Origin: Bdellovibrionota bacterium
Lineage (GTDB): Bacteria; Bdellovibrionota; UBA1018; CAUJDS01
Assembly (NCBI GenBank): GCA_963169695.1
Contig: CAUJDS010000032.1
Coordinates: 1 to 47,070 of the forward strand
Direction of reading: 5' to 3'
Length of the DNA: 47,070 nt
Position numbers and translations under genes: made by a program
Notes under the pieces: model-generated
Databases searched by the model: none
What the model saw: the letters and a program-made list of their open reading frames with translations, nothing else
Told to the model about the DNA's origin: nothing
Shown here: positions 35,795-44,177 of the stretch, one piece after another
How positions within the stretch are numbered: position 1 is the first letter of the stretch
How the letters are laid out: the number at the start of each line of letters is the position of its first letter

Positions 35795-35817
35795 ATTGTA
35801 CGCATTGTACATTGTAC
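35795..35817 (+). repeat. triplicated ATTGTAC heptamer
   Basis: ATTGTAC occurs at 35795-35801, 35804-35810 and 35811-35817, directly before repeat R5. The last two copies are in perfect tandem. Could be a target-site or slippage scar. Confidence 0.6.
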
Positions 35818-35821
35818 GACT

Positions 35822-35892
35822 TAGGTACGGACCTAGTTTTAACTCGCCAGCGCATCAAGTTAATGTATCAAGTCTCACAAGTAAGTCCGTAC
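35822..35892. repeat. dispersed element, copy R5
   Basis: 71 bp: TAGGTACGGAC at the left, CTAGTTTTAACTCGCCAGCG internally (identical to R4), AGTCTCACAAGTAAGTCCGT then AC at the right. Lies between the orphan immunity gene and the convergent toxin 3 pair. Confidence 0.85.
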
Positions 35893-35904
35893 GTCCTTCC
35901 TTTG

Positions 35905-36423
35905 CTACCTGGCTTTGATTGAAAGTCTTATCCTAACGCCAGAGTACATACTTCGTAGTTCATCTACCCACAGCCAACCAGTTCTGATCCTCTCGAAGAA
36001 GCTGGCAAAGTTTCTTCTAGTTCTTGAATCAATTTTAATGCCGAGAACGCCCCGCTTCCCAAACTCAACAAAGATCTCGCTTGGAGTTTCATCTAGTACC
36101 TTCCCCAATGACGGACTGAGGGAATCCGTTAAATCGGGTGATGTATGCATCTCAAGGACCTCAAATTTTTGATTAAGAGCCACGATACAAATCGTACAGT
36201 CGTCCCAAGTATGATTGAGAAATCCAAGTAAATACCCGTTCTGAATCTCAAATTGAAAGATGGTTTCCCCTAACAAAGGGAAGCGATCGTTCACGACTTC
36301 GTCTCTATAATATAAATTTGTGTACCCGCTCGTGCTCTCGTTCACCGAGTACCCACCCAAATCAAATGAATTCTTAAAATCAAATATACGCTTTAAGCCA
36401 TTCAACGGGATAGCCACACCCAA
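35905..36423 (-). CDS. candidate immunity protein 3 (soluble)
   Basis: 172 residues, no signal peptide and no clear TM segment: a mixed alpha/beta protein (LLGETIFQFEIQNGYLLGFL, IFVEFGKRGVLGIKID). It would be cytoplasmic or membrane-peripheral, unlike the other two partners. The start appears to be the TTG at 36423 (GGAAG upstream), giving a 22-bp overlap with the toxin 3 gene; a GTG at 36417 is an alternative. No family recognised. Immunity is inferred only from the overlap and cassette position. Confidence 0.5.
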   Translation of the reverse strand: MGVAIPLNGLKRIFDFKNSFDLGGYSVNESTSGYTNLYYRDEVVNDRFPLLGETIFQFEIQNGYLLGFLNHTWDDCTICIVALNQKFEVLEMHTSPDLTDSLSPSLGKVLDETPSEIFVEFGKRGVLGIKIDSRTRRNFASFFERIRTGWLWVDELRSMYSGVRIRLSIKAR

Positions 36424-37130
36424 AGCATATCACTTCCATAGGAGGCTAGCGCCCCTCCAATGAGCAATCCCAACGGCACACAAATAAATGCTCCTGGTCC
36501 ACAAACCGCTCCGGCCCAACCACCTAATGCGGCACCTTCCAATCCGGATATTAGTCGACTTACCGAGGCCCCGGCCGCGATTGTTTTGTCCTTTGCTTGG
36601 CAAACGTCGTAAACAACCAAGCCCAAGGTAGCAAGTGCTAGCACGCCGCCAGCCTTTCCCAGCGCATTTACAATCACATTGATTCGTGTTCTGGCATTTC
36701 CCGCTCCAGTCAGTACCTTGAATAGAACAATTTCCCTCTGAACTGCCTGAGACAGTGATGAAAATTTCACTCCAAACGTTTTCACGCTATATTTCTCCAG
36801 CAAAAAGTCCAGCGAATACCCAGAAGGCTTTATTGCAAGCGCCAATGTGCGACCAACATCACTGCTTCGCGATCGAACCAAGGCGAGCAGCTCATTTCTT
36901 GCACGACTAGCCAATGCAGCGGCTTGCTCTATCGACAAAACCCCACTGTTCACTTTGATTCTCAAGTCGTTCACCACTTGTGAAATAAGCCGCTGATAGG
37001 TTCTACGAGCCGACATATCCCGGATGAATCGAGTGGAAAAGTTACCAAACGTTGATTCTAACTGATGGACCGCTACATCAAAAGATGTGTCGCCACTGGA
37101 AGAACGCACTGAAACCTGATTAGTTGACAT
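36402..37130 (-). CDS. toxin 3 candidate: helical domain + glycine-zipper C-terminus
   Basis: 242 residues. The helical N-terminal part contains GVLSIEQAAALASRARNELL and RTLALAIKPSGYSLDFLLEK, a pattern I associate with a widespread proteobacterial family of hypothetical proteins. The C-terminus GGVLALATLGLVVYDVCQAK, then DKTIAAGAS, GGWAGAVCGPGAFIC and LIGGALASYGSDMLW, matches toxin 2 at GP-x-FIC and GA-x3-GS-x5-W. Repeated small residues every four positions suggest a glycine zipper, the feature thought to drive helix packing in some pore-forming antibacterial effectors. The ATG has no good Shine-Dalgarno sequence. Its orientation is opposite to toxins 1 and 2. Confidence 0.6.
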   Translation of the reverse strand: MSTNQVSVRSSSGDTSFDVAVHQLESTFGNFSTRFIRDMSARRTYQRLISQVVNDLRIKVNSGVLSIEQAAALASRARNELLALVRSRSSDVGRTLALAIKPSGYSLDFLLEKYSVKTFGVKFSSLSQAVQREIVLFKVLTGAGNARTRINVIVNALGKAGGVLALATLGLVVYDVCQAKDKTIAAGASVSRLISGLEGAALGGWAGAVCGPGAFICVPLGLLIGGALASYGSDMLWVWLSR

Positions 37131-37403
37131 ATTTGGTTTAATACAATGCCATTACGCAGTTTGTCAAACATTAAAGAAGCAAATGCCTTGGGGGAGCGAG
37201 AGCAACAAGTGCTACTCTTTTTGTTCGCCTTTGAATGCCGTAAGTCATTGTTTCAGTTCACAGCCTAAAGGAAGAAAGAGTTTGAGCCAATTTCTTGACT
37301 GACTCTTTCCTTCAACCTATCCGGCAATATCTCCCGCTCCGCGGGAGCGGGACTTAATATTGATGTGTTATCGACCGAAATGCAGTGAGGAGGAGGGCTA
37401 CGA
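37131..37403. other. 273-bp divergent intergenic region with a GC-rich perfect hairpin
   Basis: Separates toxin 3 (minus) from the ligase-PilZ-cyclase operon (plus). It holds a 9-bp GC-rich hairpin with 3-nt loop at 37332-37352 (TCCCGCTCC-GCG-GGAGCGGGA, outer pairs T-A), no T-run, in otherwise average DNA. A divergent promoter region is expected; I could not place hexamers with confidence. Confidence 0.55.
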
Positions 37404-38417
37404 TTGCGACGAATTGGTATTGAACATGAATTTTTTTTGCTCCGCGGAAACAGTAGCCCTTCCGTTAAGGATATAAGCGAGTTTCTCAATGAGTTACTAA
37501 GATTCGGTTTCAAAGTTCGGTCACGCTATGAGGATGGCCTGATCAAGAGCGTCGGAAAGGAAATTCCTGAAAGGGGGTATTTTTCTGTAAAGAATGATTT
37601 TTGCACCCACGTCCTAGAAGTCGCCACACCCCCTTCAGAATGTTTTATGGAGCTAGTTTCGTGGCTGGGCGATTGTTTGGAAGCATTCAAGGATAGCAGC
37701 CGTGTAACAGGATTAACCGCGCTAAGTGCGGCTTCACTGGATACTTTGCCGACTGGGATCCTTATTGATACGACCCATCCCCGGTATGGCGCGTTTGATC
37801 GCCTCCCACTTTCCGTGGGTGATAAACGTTTCCAGTACCGCTTCTTTACTACACTTATGTGCGCCACACAGTTCCACTTTGAATGTGGCGATCGCGATCC
37901 CTACACTGAAGCACGAATGAGCTATGTCTTCGAGTTTTTGGTGCCTTATCTGTTTAGTAACAGTGGGAGAGTCCTCGGTGAATCGGCCCACTGTGTCCGG
38001 CCCTTGGTTTGGCGTGATAGCTTGCCGAAGTCCTACTGGCTGAACTGTATTCCAGTGCCGGCACCTCTAACACGCCAAGAAGTCTCAAAGTGGTCTCAAG
38101 ACTATGCGTCTTTTATCCGAGACTACTCTTTTGCCAAGGTTACCGATATAGGAACTATTGAATTTCGTGGCGGCTGCAGTCAGCCCGATATTTCCAGATT
38201 GTCTGGCCTCTTGAAATTGAGGCTTCTTATCTCTAAGTTAGTTAGCGAGAACACTCGCTATCTCTCTGAACTGGATCGCGATGAGTATTTTTCTGTTTGC
38301 CAAACAGGCGAATTGAGCCAGCGTCAGATTGAGCTCTTATCTACTTATCGGGCACGATTAGAAGATGCATTGGGATGTGATGTTCCAATTCGGCCCTACA
38401 AAGGCGGTCGGCCGTGA
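37404..38417 (+). CDS. GCS2-type carboxylate-amine ligase (glutamate-cysteine ligase-like)
   Basis: 337 residues. MRRIGIEHEFFLLRG at the start is the GIExE Mg/ATP motif of the GCS2/YbdK group (Glu7, Glu9). THVLEVATPPSECF, CATQFHFECGDRDPYTEARM and VTDIGTIEFRGGCSQPD follow the group's order and its metal/ATP-binding glutamates and arginine. Such enzymes use ATP to join a carboxylate to an amine, as in gamma-glutamyl-cysteine synthesis, and also occur in peptide-tagging and natural-product loci. The start is TTG at 37404 with a strong GGAGGAGGG at 37389. It overlaps the PilZ gene by 4 bp (GTGA). Substrates are unknown; the operon context suggests signalling rather than glutathione synthesis. Confidence 0.75.
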   Translation: MRRIGIEHEFFLLRGNSSPSVKDISEFLNELLRFGFKVRSRYEDGLIKSVGKEIPERGYFSVKNDFCTHVLEVATPPSECFMELVSWLGDCLEAFKDSSRVTGLTALSAASLDTLPTGILIDTTHPRYGAFDRLPLSVGDKRFQYRFFTTLMCATQFHFECGDRDPYTEARMSYVFEFLVPYLFSNSGRVLGESAHCVRPLVWRDSLPKSYWLNCIPVPAPLTRQEVSKWSQDYASFIRDYSFAKVTDIGTIEFRGGCSQPDISRLSGLLKLRLLISKLVSENTRYLSELDRDEYFSVCQTGELSQRQIELLSTYRARLEDALGCDVPIRPYKGGRP

Positions 38418-40300
38418 AAGTCGGTTCTGTCATCGATAAAAAGCGGCTGGTGCTCGGAGTTTTTCGTGAAGCGGAGGTTTACGGCACGGATGTCTGCTGC
38501 GCTCTTAAGAATGGGAAAACTGTCCATTCAAAGGTTTCTTTAGGTACAAATGATTGCCTGGTTCTGGAGGTCGGTACCTCTGTTTCAAAGGGAGAGAGCA
38601 TCCTTCTATATCTTCAGGTGCCAGAAGGCGTTTGTGAAGGCGAATCGCTCGTACTTAGTGTTAATGGACACGAAGCAATAGTATCGTTACCTCAATCGAT
38701 TTCTGTTAGTGAGCAGCGCGATCGTCCACGAACGCAACTAGGCGAAGGGCAAGTCTCAGACTATCACGTAGATATAGCAGGTGCCGGAGTACATATATTT
38801 GGGAGCCTCAGTGATATTTCTGATGATTTCCTTCGCGTTACATCGTCTCTATCAGTTCATGATTTAGAACCCGGATGCGAAGTCCAAGTGTCTGGGGTAT
38901 CCCAAGGAAAGGCAAGTCTTTCATTACATGGCACTGTGCACTTCGTACGTTGCTTTAACGGAAGATCCGACATCGTAATTCGGCGTACGGATATCTTAGA
39001 AAAAAACAAAATAATTAGTCGCGGTAATCGGCAAAATCTTAGCAGCGCGGCTACCGTCAAACTTCAGTGGGTTGGTATCGGGAACCTTGTGTCTCATCTC
39101 GTATTCAAGAACGTTTCTCTACGGGGATTCTGCGGTCAATTGATTGATGATGAGAAACTTACGATCCTAGTTGGTAGTCGGGCATACTTAGCTGAGATGG
39201 GCTTGTCCGCTACTTTGATCTGGAAGTCGATTAATGCATACGGCTTTGATTTGCAGTTTAATACTCAGGAAGCATTAAACACCTGGGCGGATGCGGTTTC
39301 CAATAGAGTTATTCAGCGAAGCCAAAGTAGTTCGCGTCCTATCACTCGGGATTTGATTCGACTCATGGTACGGTCTGGGTATCTAACAGGACTAAAGGCC
39401 AGCATCTATAAGTCCCCGGACGCTCGTATAGCCGCAATGAATTTGTCTACTTCGGAGTTGTGGCTTCGCCGGACCTTTTTTTTGGGGCCTGTTACACAAG
39501 CTGCGTCACATGTAAGCGTTCTGAGAATATCCGATATTGGATGGATGGTCCAGGAGTTAGGAAGTGTAGCTCCAAATGAGGATGCAGGTACACTCACACT
39601 CGATACGGCCTTATGGCGTCTCCTCGAGCAAGAACTTCCTGGGGTTATGCAGTCCAGTTCGTTGTATGCGTTGTATGAACCTAAATCCGAGTTTAACAAA
39701 CGATATTGGGTGAGAAGCCATTCCGGCACCACCGAAAGTCAGGTCAGTGTTTTTCCCTGGAAGGACATCGAACTTTTATCTTCCAAAATGCGTTCCGGCT
39801 TGGGGAGATTTGAATCTCTTAAAATTCGTCTCCCGACCATAGACACTTGGGCAAGTGACTACAAACAGATGGAGATGAACCATAACAAAGTACTTCTTGG
39901 TGCTATGGGCCTTTTCGAAGAGACCTACCTTTCTCCTCAGTTGGCCGATCAGATTCATGCGTCCGGCTTAATGTTTCAAAGGCGTGTAGCGATGGTTGAG
40001 AACAATGGAAAAATTATTGCCGTTTTGGCCCGTTTTGGACTGCCAAGTCTATCGAACCTTACTCTTTCCGCCGATCATCTCTGGGTATCTTCTTCGTCTG
40101 GAACGTCATTGAAAGATTTACTTGATTTGATCAAAGCATCAAATGAAATTCTTGATCTTAACAAGGGCGCGTTACAGGTTGTTATGAATTTTCAGGACAC
40201 CGGTTTTCTGTCGACAGTGGATTTACCGGGGTTAAAAAAATTGCGCCTTCTGAGAATACCTCTTAAGCATTTGAAGGAATTTCTTGAGAATGCAAAATAG
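38414..40300 (+). CDS. two-PilZ-like-domain protein with a large C-terminal region
   Basis: 628 residues, GTG start in the ligase stop. Two PilZ-like units can be read: the first with RDRPRTQL (RxxxR) at about 103 and DISDDFLRV at about 137; the second with SRGNRQNLSSAATV at about 203 and NVSLRGFCGQL (NxSxxG) at about 235. The C-terminal ~300 residues (RDLIRLMVRSGYLTGLKASI ... LRLLRIPLKHLKEFLENAK) are not recognised; an acyltransferase-like fold is possible. The second PilZ unit has the better binding motif. It probably reads c-di-GMP and may connect that signal to the ligase before it or the cyclase after it, with which it overlaps by 11 bp. Confidence 0.65.
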   Translation: MKVGSVIDKKRLVLGVFREAEVYGTDVCCALKNGKTVHSKVSLGTNDCLVLEVGTSVSKGESILLYLQVPEGVCEGESLVLSVNGHEAIVSLPQSISVSEQRDRPRTQLGEGQVSDYHVDIAGAGVHIFGSLSDISDDFLRVTSSLSVHDLEPGCEVQVSGVSQGKASLSLHGTVHFVRCFNGRSDIVIRRTDILEKNKIISRGNRQNLSSAATVKLQWVGIGNLVSHLVFKNVSLRGFCGQLIDDEKLTILVGSRAYLAEMGLSATLIWKSINAYGFDLQFNTQEALNTWADAVSNRVIQRSQSSSRPITRDLIRLMVRSGYLTGLKASIYKSPDARIAAMNLSTSELWLRRTFFLGPVTQAASHVSVLRISDIGWMVQELGSVAPNEDAGTLTLDTALWRLLEQELPGVMQSSSLYALYEPKSEFNKRYWVRSHSGTTESQVSVFPWKDIELLSSKMRSGLGRFESLKIRLPTIDTWASDYKQMEMNHNKVLLGAMGLFEETYLSPQLADQIHASGLMFQRRVAMVENNGKIIAVLARFGLPSLSNLTLSADHLWVSSSSGTSLKDLLDLIKASNEILDLNKGALQVVMNFQDTGFLSTVDLPGLKKLRLLRIPLKHLKEFLENAK

Positions 40301-43058
40301 GTACTACTCATTTCGTCATCTTGTCACTGCCTTACTTTTGTATCTTCCCGTGGCTACAGTACTGTCTCGCGATCCTGTGCTGCGCTATTTGGTTTCGCTA
40401 ACCCATACGGATACTGTAAGCGTTTCCAATGAATCTCCGCGTAATTGTGTTGCTGATTTATGTTACAAGGATACAACGGTGGTTGTGCCGGCCTCCTTGG
40501 CAAAGGTAAGTCGTTTGGCTATTGGCGTTCACAGTGCCTTTATCGACGTTGATGTATTGGATGGTCTCTCTAGGTTAGACGCCAAGAGGCCAATAGACCA
40601 CACTTGGTTTCGATTTCGCGTTTTTCCTGTTTCTTCAAAGTCCGTAGTGCTTCGGACCGTTGGTCACGCAGATTCTAAGAAACTTGGCATTGAATCTAAC
40701 GTTGTCTACTTAGGAGATGAGCAAAAATTACGGAAGCTTGGTTTGGTTTTCGAACTGTTTAATATTCATTTGTACGGCATTCTTGGGTTGGTGGCTTTAT
40801 GTTTTGGCTTGCTATTGATTACCAGCGATCGCTCCAACAGCGATTTTGGAGTTCCACGGTTTGGACTGCTAACCTTTCTGACGTTTGGAGCACTAATTCT
40901 GTATGGCCATGTGGCGGATTCGATTGTTACGCTCCTCGGAGTTAATTCAGACGTATCTAGTAGTTTAGGTAGGGCTTTTTTCGGCGCACTTTTGCTCTTG
41001 CATTTCTGGGACCGGAAATATTCGGTGCATGTGGCACTTTTTTTTCTTTTATCGTTCTGTGTGGCTTTGTCGGTCCCACAACTTCAGGCGATTTTTATAT
41101 ATAAGATCTATCGGTTTTTGGTTTTAGGTCTTTGTCTCCTCGTCTTTTTTCGTGCAATTAAACGTGACCGCCTGGCGATTTGGTTTTTTCCTCTTATTGC
41201 TTTGGACTCTCTAGTCATTTTCGGAATTTGTGAAGCTCGTTCGGGAGTTTATCTTAGCCCGTTAGGCTTATTTGGTTTATTGATTTCTTCTGAGTTTAAT
41301 CGAGCCGCTCGAGTTATAAATCAGCACCGCGAATGGTATCGCAGAAATTTTGTTTCTCGTCATTTGGATTCGTTGCGAGAGAAACAGCAAGCCTCGATTG
41401 AGGATTGGAAGGAACTGTTTGCTCCTATCGGGAGAAGTCTTAGTGTGATTACAAAGGCAAGGAAGGTTGGCATAATCTATCTTGGCCCTGACGGTCCGGT
41501 AATTCTCTCCTTCTGGCACGGGCGTTTAGCGGTCTACAAAGATGGGAAAATACCTCCGGTATTTGCGCGCGTTTTTCAGACAAAGGAACCACTGTGGTGG
41601 ATTCATGCCAGCGAACTCGAAAAACTTAACGGGCGCCCGATATCGCCAATCCCTCATTCTTATGAGAGCGATTACGCCGTAATAATTCCTATTGTTTGTG
41701 GAGGTGACGTATACGGGGCAATCTCTTTAACCGACTTTGATTCAGTTGAGCGCATTATAGAAGACAGTGATAGCAGAACGAGTATACAAGGCACTATTTC
41801 TAGCTTTGTGGACTTATTATCTACGAAACTAATTCAAGTAAAAGAGAAAAGCAACAGTAACACCCTACGGATGTCGAACGATATAGTTAGCCTCATGGGT
41901 AGCCAGAGTATTGAAAGTGTGCCTTTTTCCGGTTTAATGGCACTTTACTGTGAAAACATAAGCCGTGTATTGAGCTGTAAGACATTGTTCTTCAAGTTTG
42001 ATTCTCGCTCTAGGGGACTTGAACTTGTGGCATTCCATGGTTTCGTCGAGTCCTCTATCTCGATCTGGAAAGGCATTCCTTTCAAGGCACGGCTCGAAAA
42101 CAAAATAAGTCCTTTTGCTATAGCGGTCAATGAAAGTAGGCCGATATGGATAGATGATATAAGGCCGTTTTTCAACTTACTTACCGACGAGAGTATTACG
42201 GCATTGAAAGCATCACAAACACGGTCTTTCTTTTGCGCACCGGTTTGCTTCGGGGAGGCTACGTTAGGGCTGGTCGCATTGCTAGATTCTGATACTAAGA
42301 AACTCGACTCAGACACCGAGGCAGTGATGAGGCTGCCCCTGGAACACCTGGGGTTTTCGACCCATCATAAAGCTACTGGCACAGCCTTGGCCCGTTTTGC
42401 GGACTCCGAAGTTGTCGGTTCGCTGGTGCAAAATGGTAAAGCCAATTTTTTAGGTTCTACCTATTCCGGAACACTGTTCATTGCTGATCTGCGAGATTCA
42501 AGCCTTGCTGCACACGCCAAGTTCCGTGATCCGAGTCTTTACGCCAAAGCGTTGTCTCGATTTTATTTGAGCGTTGAGAGCGTAGCGGCCGAATATGGCG
42601 TGGATATGGATCGAACCGCTGGAGATGGCATATTGGCTTTTCTACTGAAAGGGTCAGAAACTAACAGCCTGGCGTTTGCTATTAGTCTTTTGAAAAGGGT
42701 AAAACTTGCAGGCTTTTCAACTATGGGTACTAGTGACGCGATTGTAACCGTGCACTTCGGAAGCGTTTTTCGTGGTGTGCTAGGAACTAGAAAAAATCTT
42801 TCTCGGGATATCGTTGGCGCTGACTTAAATGACACGTTTAAATTGGAAAAAACGGGCAAATCTATGCCAGGAACGCAAATGGTTCTCTCGTCCGCTTACA
42901 TCGATAGTCTTCCACATCTCTTGGTTCCTAAAGTACGGTCGCTTTGTGTGTCGGAATTTACTTGTCCTGACACAAGACTTCGCTGGTATTCGATTGGTGA
43001 AGAATCTGTGGTATCTCTTGAGGCCCTCCTATTTAGCTTGGAAAGGAAGGCTGGGTAG
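40290..43058 (+). CDS. membrane-anchored GAF-containing class III nucleotide cyclase
   Basis: About 922 residues from the ATG at 40290 (AAGGAA upstream). One N-terminal hydrophobic helix, an extracytoplasmic segment (~30-155), then about seven TM segments (~165-345; 7TMR-like). Two GAF-like regions follow (about 400-520 and 555-690; YAVIIPIVCGGDVYGAISLT and FFCAPVCFGEATLGLVALLD), then a C-terminal class III cyclase domain. The first metal Asp is in FIADLRD (Asp733) and the second in AGDG (Asp779). The usual substrate Lys is Arg775, the base-reading position is Ala844 in VGADLN, Asn847 is kept and the triphosphate Arg is Lys851. It may make cAMP, cGMP or another nucleotide, or be an altered, sensing-only cyclase. 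Confidence 0.75.
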   Translation: MQNRYYSFRHLVTALLLYLPVATVLSRDPVLRYLVSLTHTDTVSVSNESPRNCVADLCYKDTTVVVPASLAKVSRLAIGVHSAFIDVDVLDGLSRLDAKRPIDHTWFRFRVFPVSSKSVVLRTVGHADSKKLGIESNVVYLGDEQKLRKLGLVFELFNIHLYGILGLVALCFGLLLITSDRSNSDFGVPRFGLLTFLTFGALILYGHVADSIVTLLGVNSDVSSSLGRAFFGALLLLHFWDRKYSVHVALFFLLSFCVALSVPQLQAIFIYKIYRFLVLGLCLLVFFRAIKRDRLAIWFFPLIALDSLVIFGICEARSGVYLSPLGLFGLLISSEFNRAARVINQHREWYRRNFVSRHLDSLREKQQASIEDWKELFAPIGRSLSVITKARKVGIIYLGPDGPVILSFWHGRLAVYKDGKIPPVFARVFQTKEPLWWIHASELEKLNGRPISPIPHSYESDYAVIIPIVCGGDVYGAISLTDFDSVERIIEDSDSRTSIQGTISSFVDLLSTKLIQVKEKSNSNTLRMSNDIVSLMGSQSIESVPFSGLMALYCENISRVLSCKTLFFKFDSRSRGLELVAFHGFVESSISIWKGIPFKARLENKISPFAIAVNESRPIWIDDIRPFFNLLTDESITALKASQTRSFFCAPVCFGEATLGLVALLDSDTKKLDSDTEAVMRLPLEHLGFSTHHKATGTALARFADSEVVGSLVQNGKANFLGSTYSGTLFIADLRDSSLAAHAKFRDPSLYAKALSRFYLSVESVAAEYGVDMDRTAGDGILAFLLKGSETNSLAFAISLLKRVKLAGFSTMGTSDAIVTVHFGSVFRGVLGTRKNLSRDIVGADLNDTFKLEKTGKSMPGTQMVLSSAYIDSLPHLLVPKVRSLCVSEFTCPDTRLRWYSIGEESVVSLEALLFSLERKAG

Positions 43059-43854
43059 ATCTTTTTATTTTCGGTATTTCTTTGAGTAGGAACGATGCTA
43101 CCAAAACGCCGCCAATTGCTTCTTTCATTCCTACATTGCTTTTTATTACTAAAAATTCGATTAGCAGCGTTGCAGGTATTCGGATCAGGAGCAATGTCGA
43201 GACTTGTGTGTAGCTTAGGTGTTTCCATATACGCATATACCAAAGCTGGGTTAGGATCACTAGCAGTGCAAAGGGCCAAGTTTTTAATGGAATGTGTGTA
43301 TCAACATTAAGACCGTAACACACGCCCACTGAGATTGGCGTGGCAACGAGAAGCATTGCAGAAGAATGAGCGCAAAGGTCGAATGATGATTTTGCCTGGC
43401 GGTGGGTAGAAAGACTGTTCATTGCAGAGAATATTCCTCCTACAATCGGCAGGAGCGAAAAACCAGACAACAGGGAAGCCAAAAGTATCAGTACTACAGT
43501 ATAATACGCGTGCGCGTCGCGGGGCATTTTGTCCTGAGACTTTTTAGCATTCATAACAATTTGTCCCGTTAAGAAGCCAACCGTTAGCGAGGTCACTGCA
43601 TTGTACGAAGAGCTCACACTCTGTGCATAAAAAACGATGGAATTGGTAGCTACGAATGCGCATGCGCGTAGAATATTGAGTTTTGTAAAAGCAATTCTTC
43701 GGGTTCCATTTGGAGAACAAATTAATAATATTAGTCCCGCGATGCCTGACGCAGCAGGGAATATATCCAGTCCGCCCTTCGTCCCAAAGTGGTTGAAAGC
43801 AGGATAGATAATGCTGATAAAAAGTCCGTAGGACACTACAGAAAACACTTTCAT
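43033..43854 (-). CDS. DMT/EamA-like permease
   Basis: 273 residues with about ten hydrophobic segments (VSYGLFISIIYPAFNHFG; GIAGLILLICS; VTSLTVGFLTGQIVM; TWPFALLVILTQLWYMRI; EAIGGVLVASFLLKEIPKIK), a size and layout like drug/metabolite exporters. The C-terminal GGVLVASFLL fits the terminal EamA helix. Convergent with the cyclase gene, overlapping by 26 bp at the 3' ends. Substrate unknown; possibly the exporter for the ligase's product, which is only a guess. Confidence 0.6.
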   Translation of the reverse strand: MKVFSVVSYGLFISIIYPAFNHFGTKGGLDIFPAASGIAGLILLICSPNGTRRIAFTKLNILRACAFVATNSIVFYAQSVSSSYNAVTSLTVGFLTGQIVMNAKKSQDKMPRDAHAYYTVVLILLASLLSGFSLLPIVGGIFSAMNSLSTHRQAKSSFDLCAHSSAMLLVATPISVGVCYGLNVDTHIPLKTWPFALLVILTQLWYMRIWKHLSYTQVSTLLLIRIPATLLIEFLVIKSNVGMKEAIGGVLVASFLLKEIPKIKRSTQPSFPS

Positions 43855-44177
43855 CCGCTATCCGAACCCGATCCTAGCTTGATTCTGTAACTGGAGCTGC
43901 CGCATTTTTTCATTTCCTACCCATAGCTATAATATATCGAAGTTTGCATTTGAGCTTCAAGTCTTCGACTGCCTTACTTTTGTTCGAGCCCCTGCGGCAA
44001 ACATGGTGCTACCTTCTTTCCAAAAAAGCGTTGTCTTAGCGATAAAAGAAGAAAAGGCAGCGTAGACCGACCTGATGCCGCCGTTGTCTACTTGCTAAGT
44101 TAGGTAGATCTTTTAAAACCTTTGAGAAATTTTTCTGTCTTATTTTAGGGGGAGTGTGGTTTCTTTTATGGGGAGTT
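43855..44177. other. 323-bp gene-free stretch with the left direct repeat
   Basis: No convincing gene in either strand. It contains the left 30-nt direct repeat at 43996-44025 that reappears on the other side of vapBC, AT-rich sequence around 43930 (CTATAATATAT), and a G-run GGGGGAG near 44150 downstream of vapC. No T-run terminator was found. Confidence 0.55.
43996..44025 (+). repeat. left direct repeat flanking vapBC
   Basis: GGCAAACATGGTGCTACCTT followed by CTTTCCAAAA. The copy at 44879-44908 differs at three of 30 positions, in the same orientation, 883 bp away. Weak similarity continues beyond (TTGTCTTAGCGA versus TTGTCAGGCGA). Confidence 0.75.

Noticed and set aside
33869-35892. Repeats R3-R5 as integron attC sites
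   Set aside because: They are 70-90 bp, imperfectly palindromic and lie at gene ends like attC, but lack the required GTTRRRY and RYYYAAC core sites, and no integrase is visible.
30971-35892. Repeats as a CRISPR array
   Set aside because: Copies are 0.5-1.6 kb apart with genes between them; there are no regular short spacers and no cas genes.
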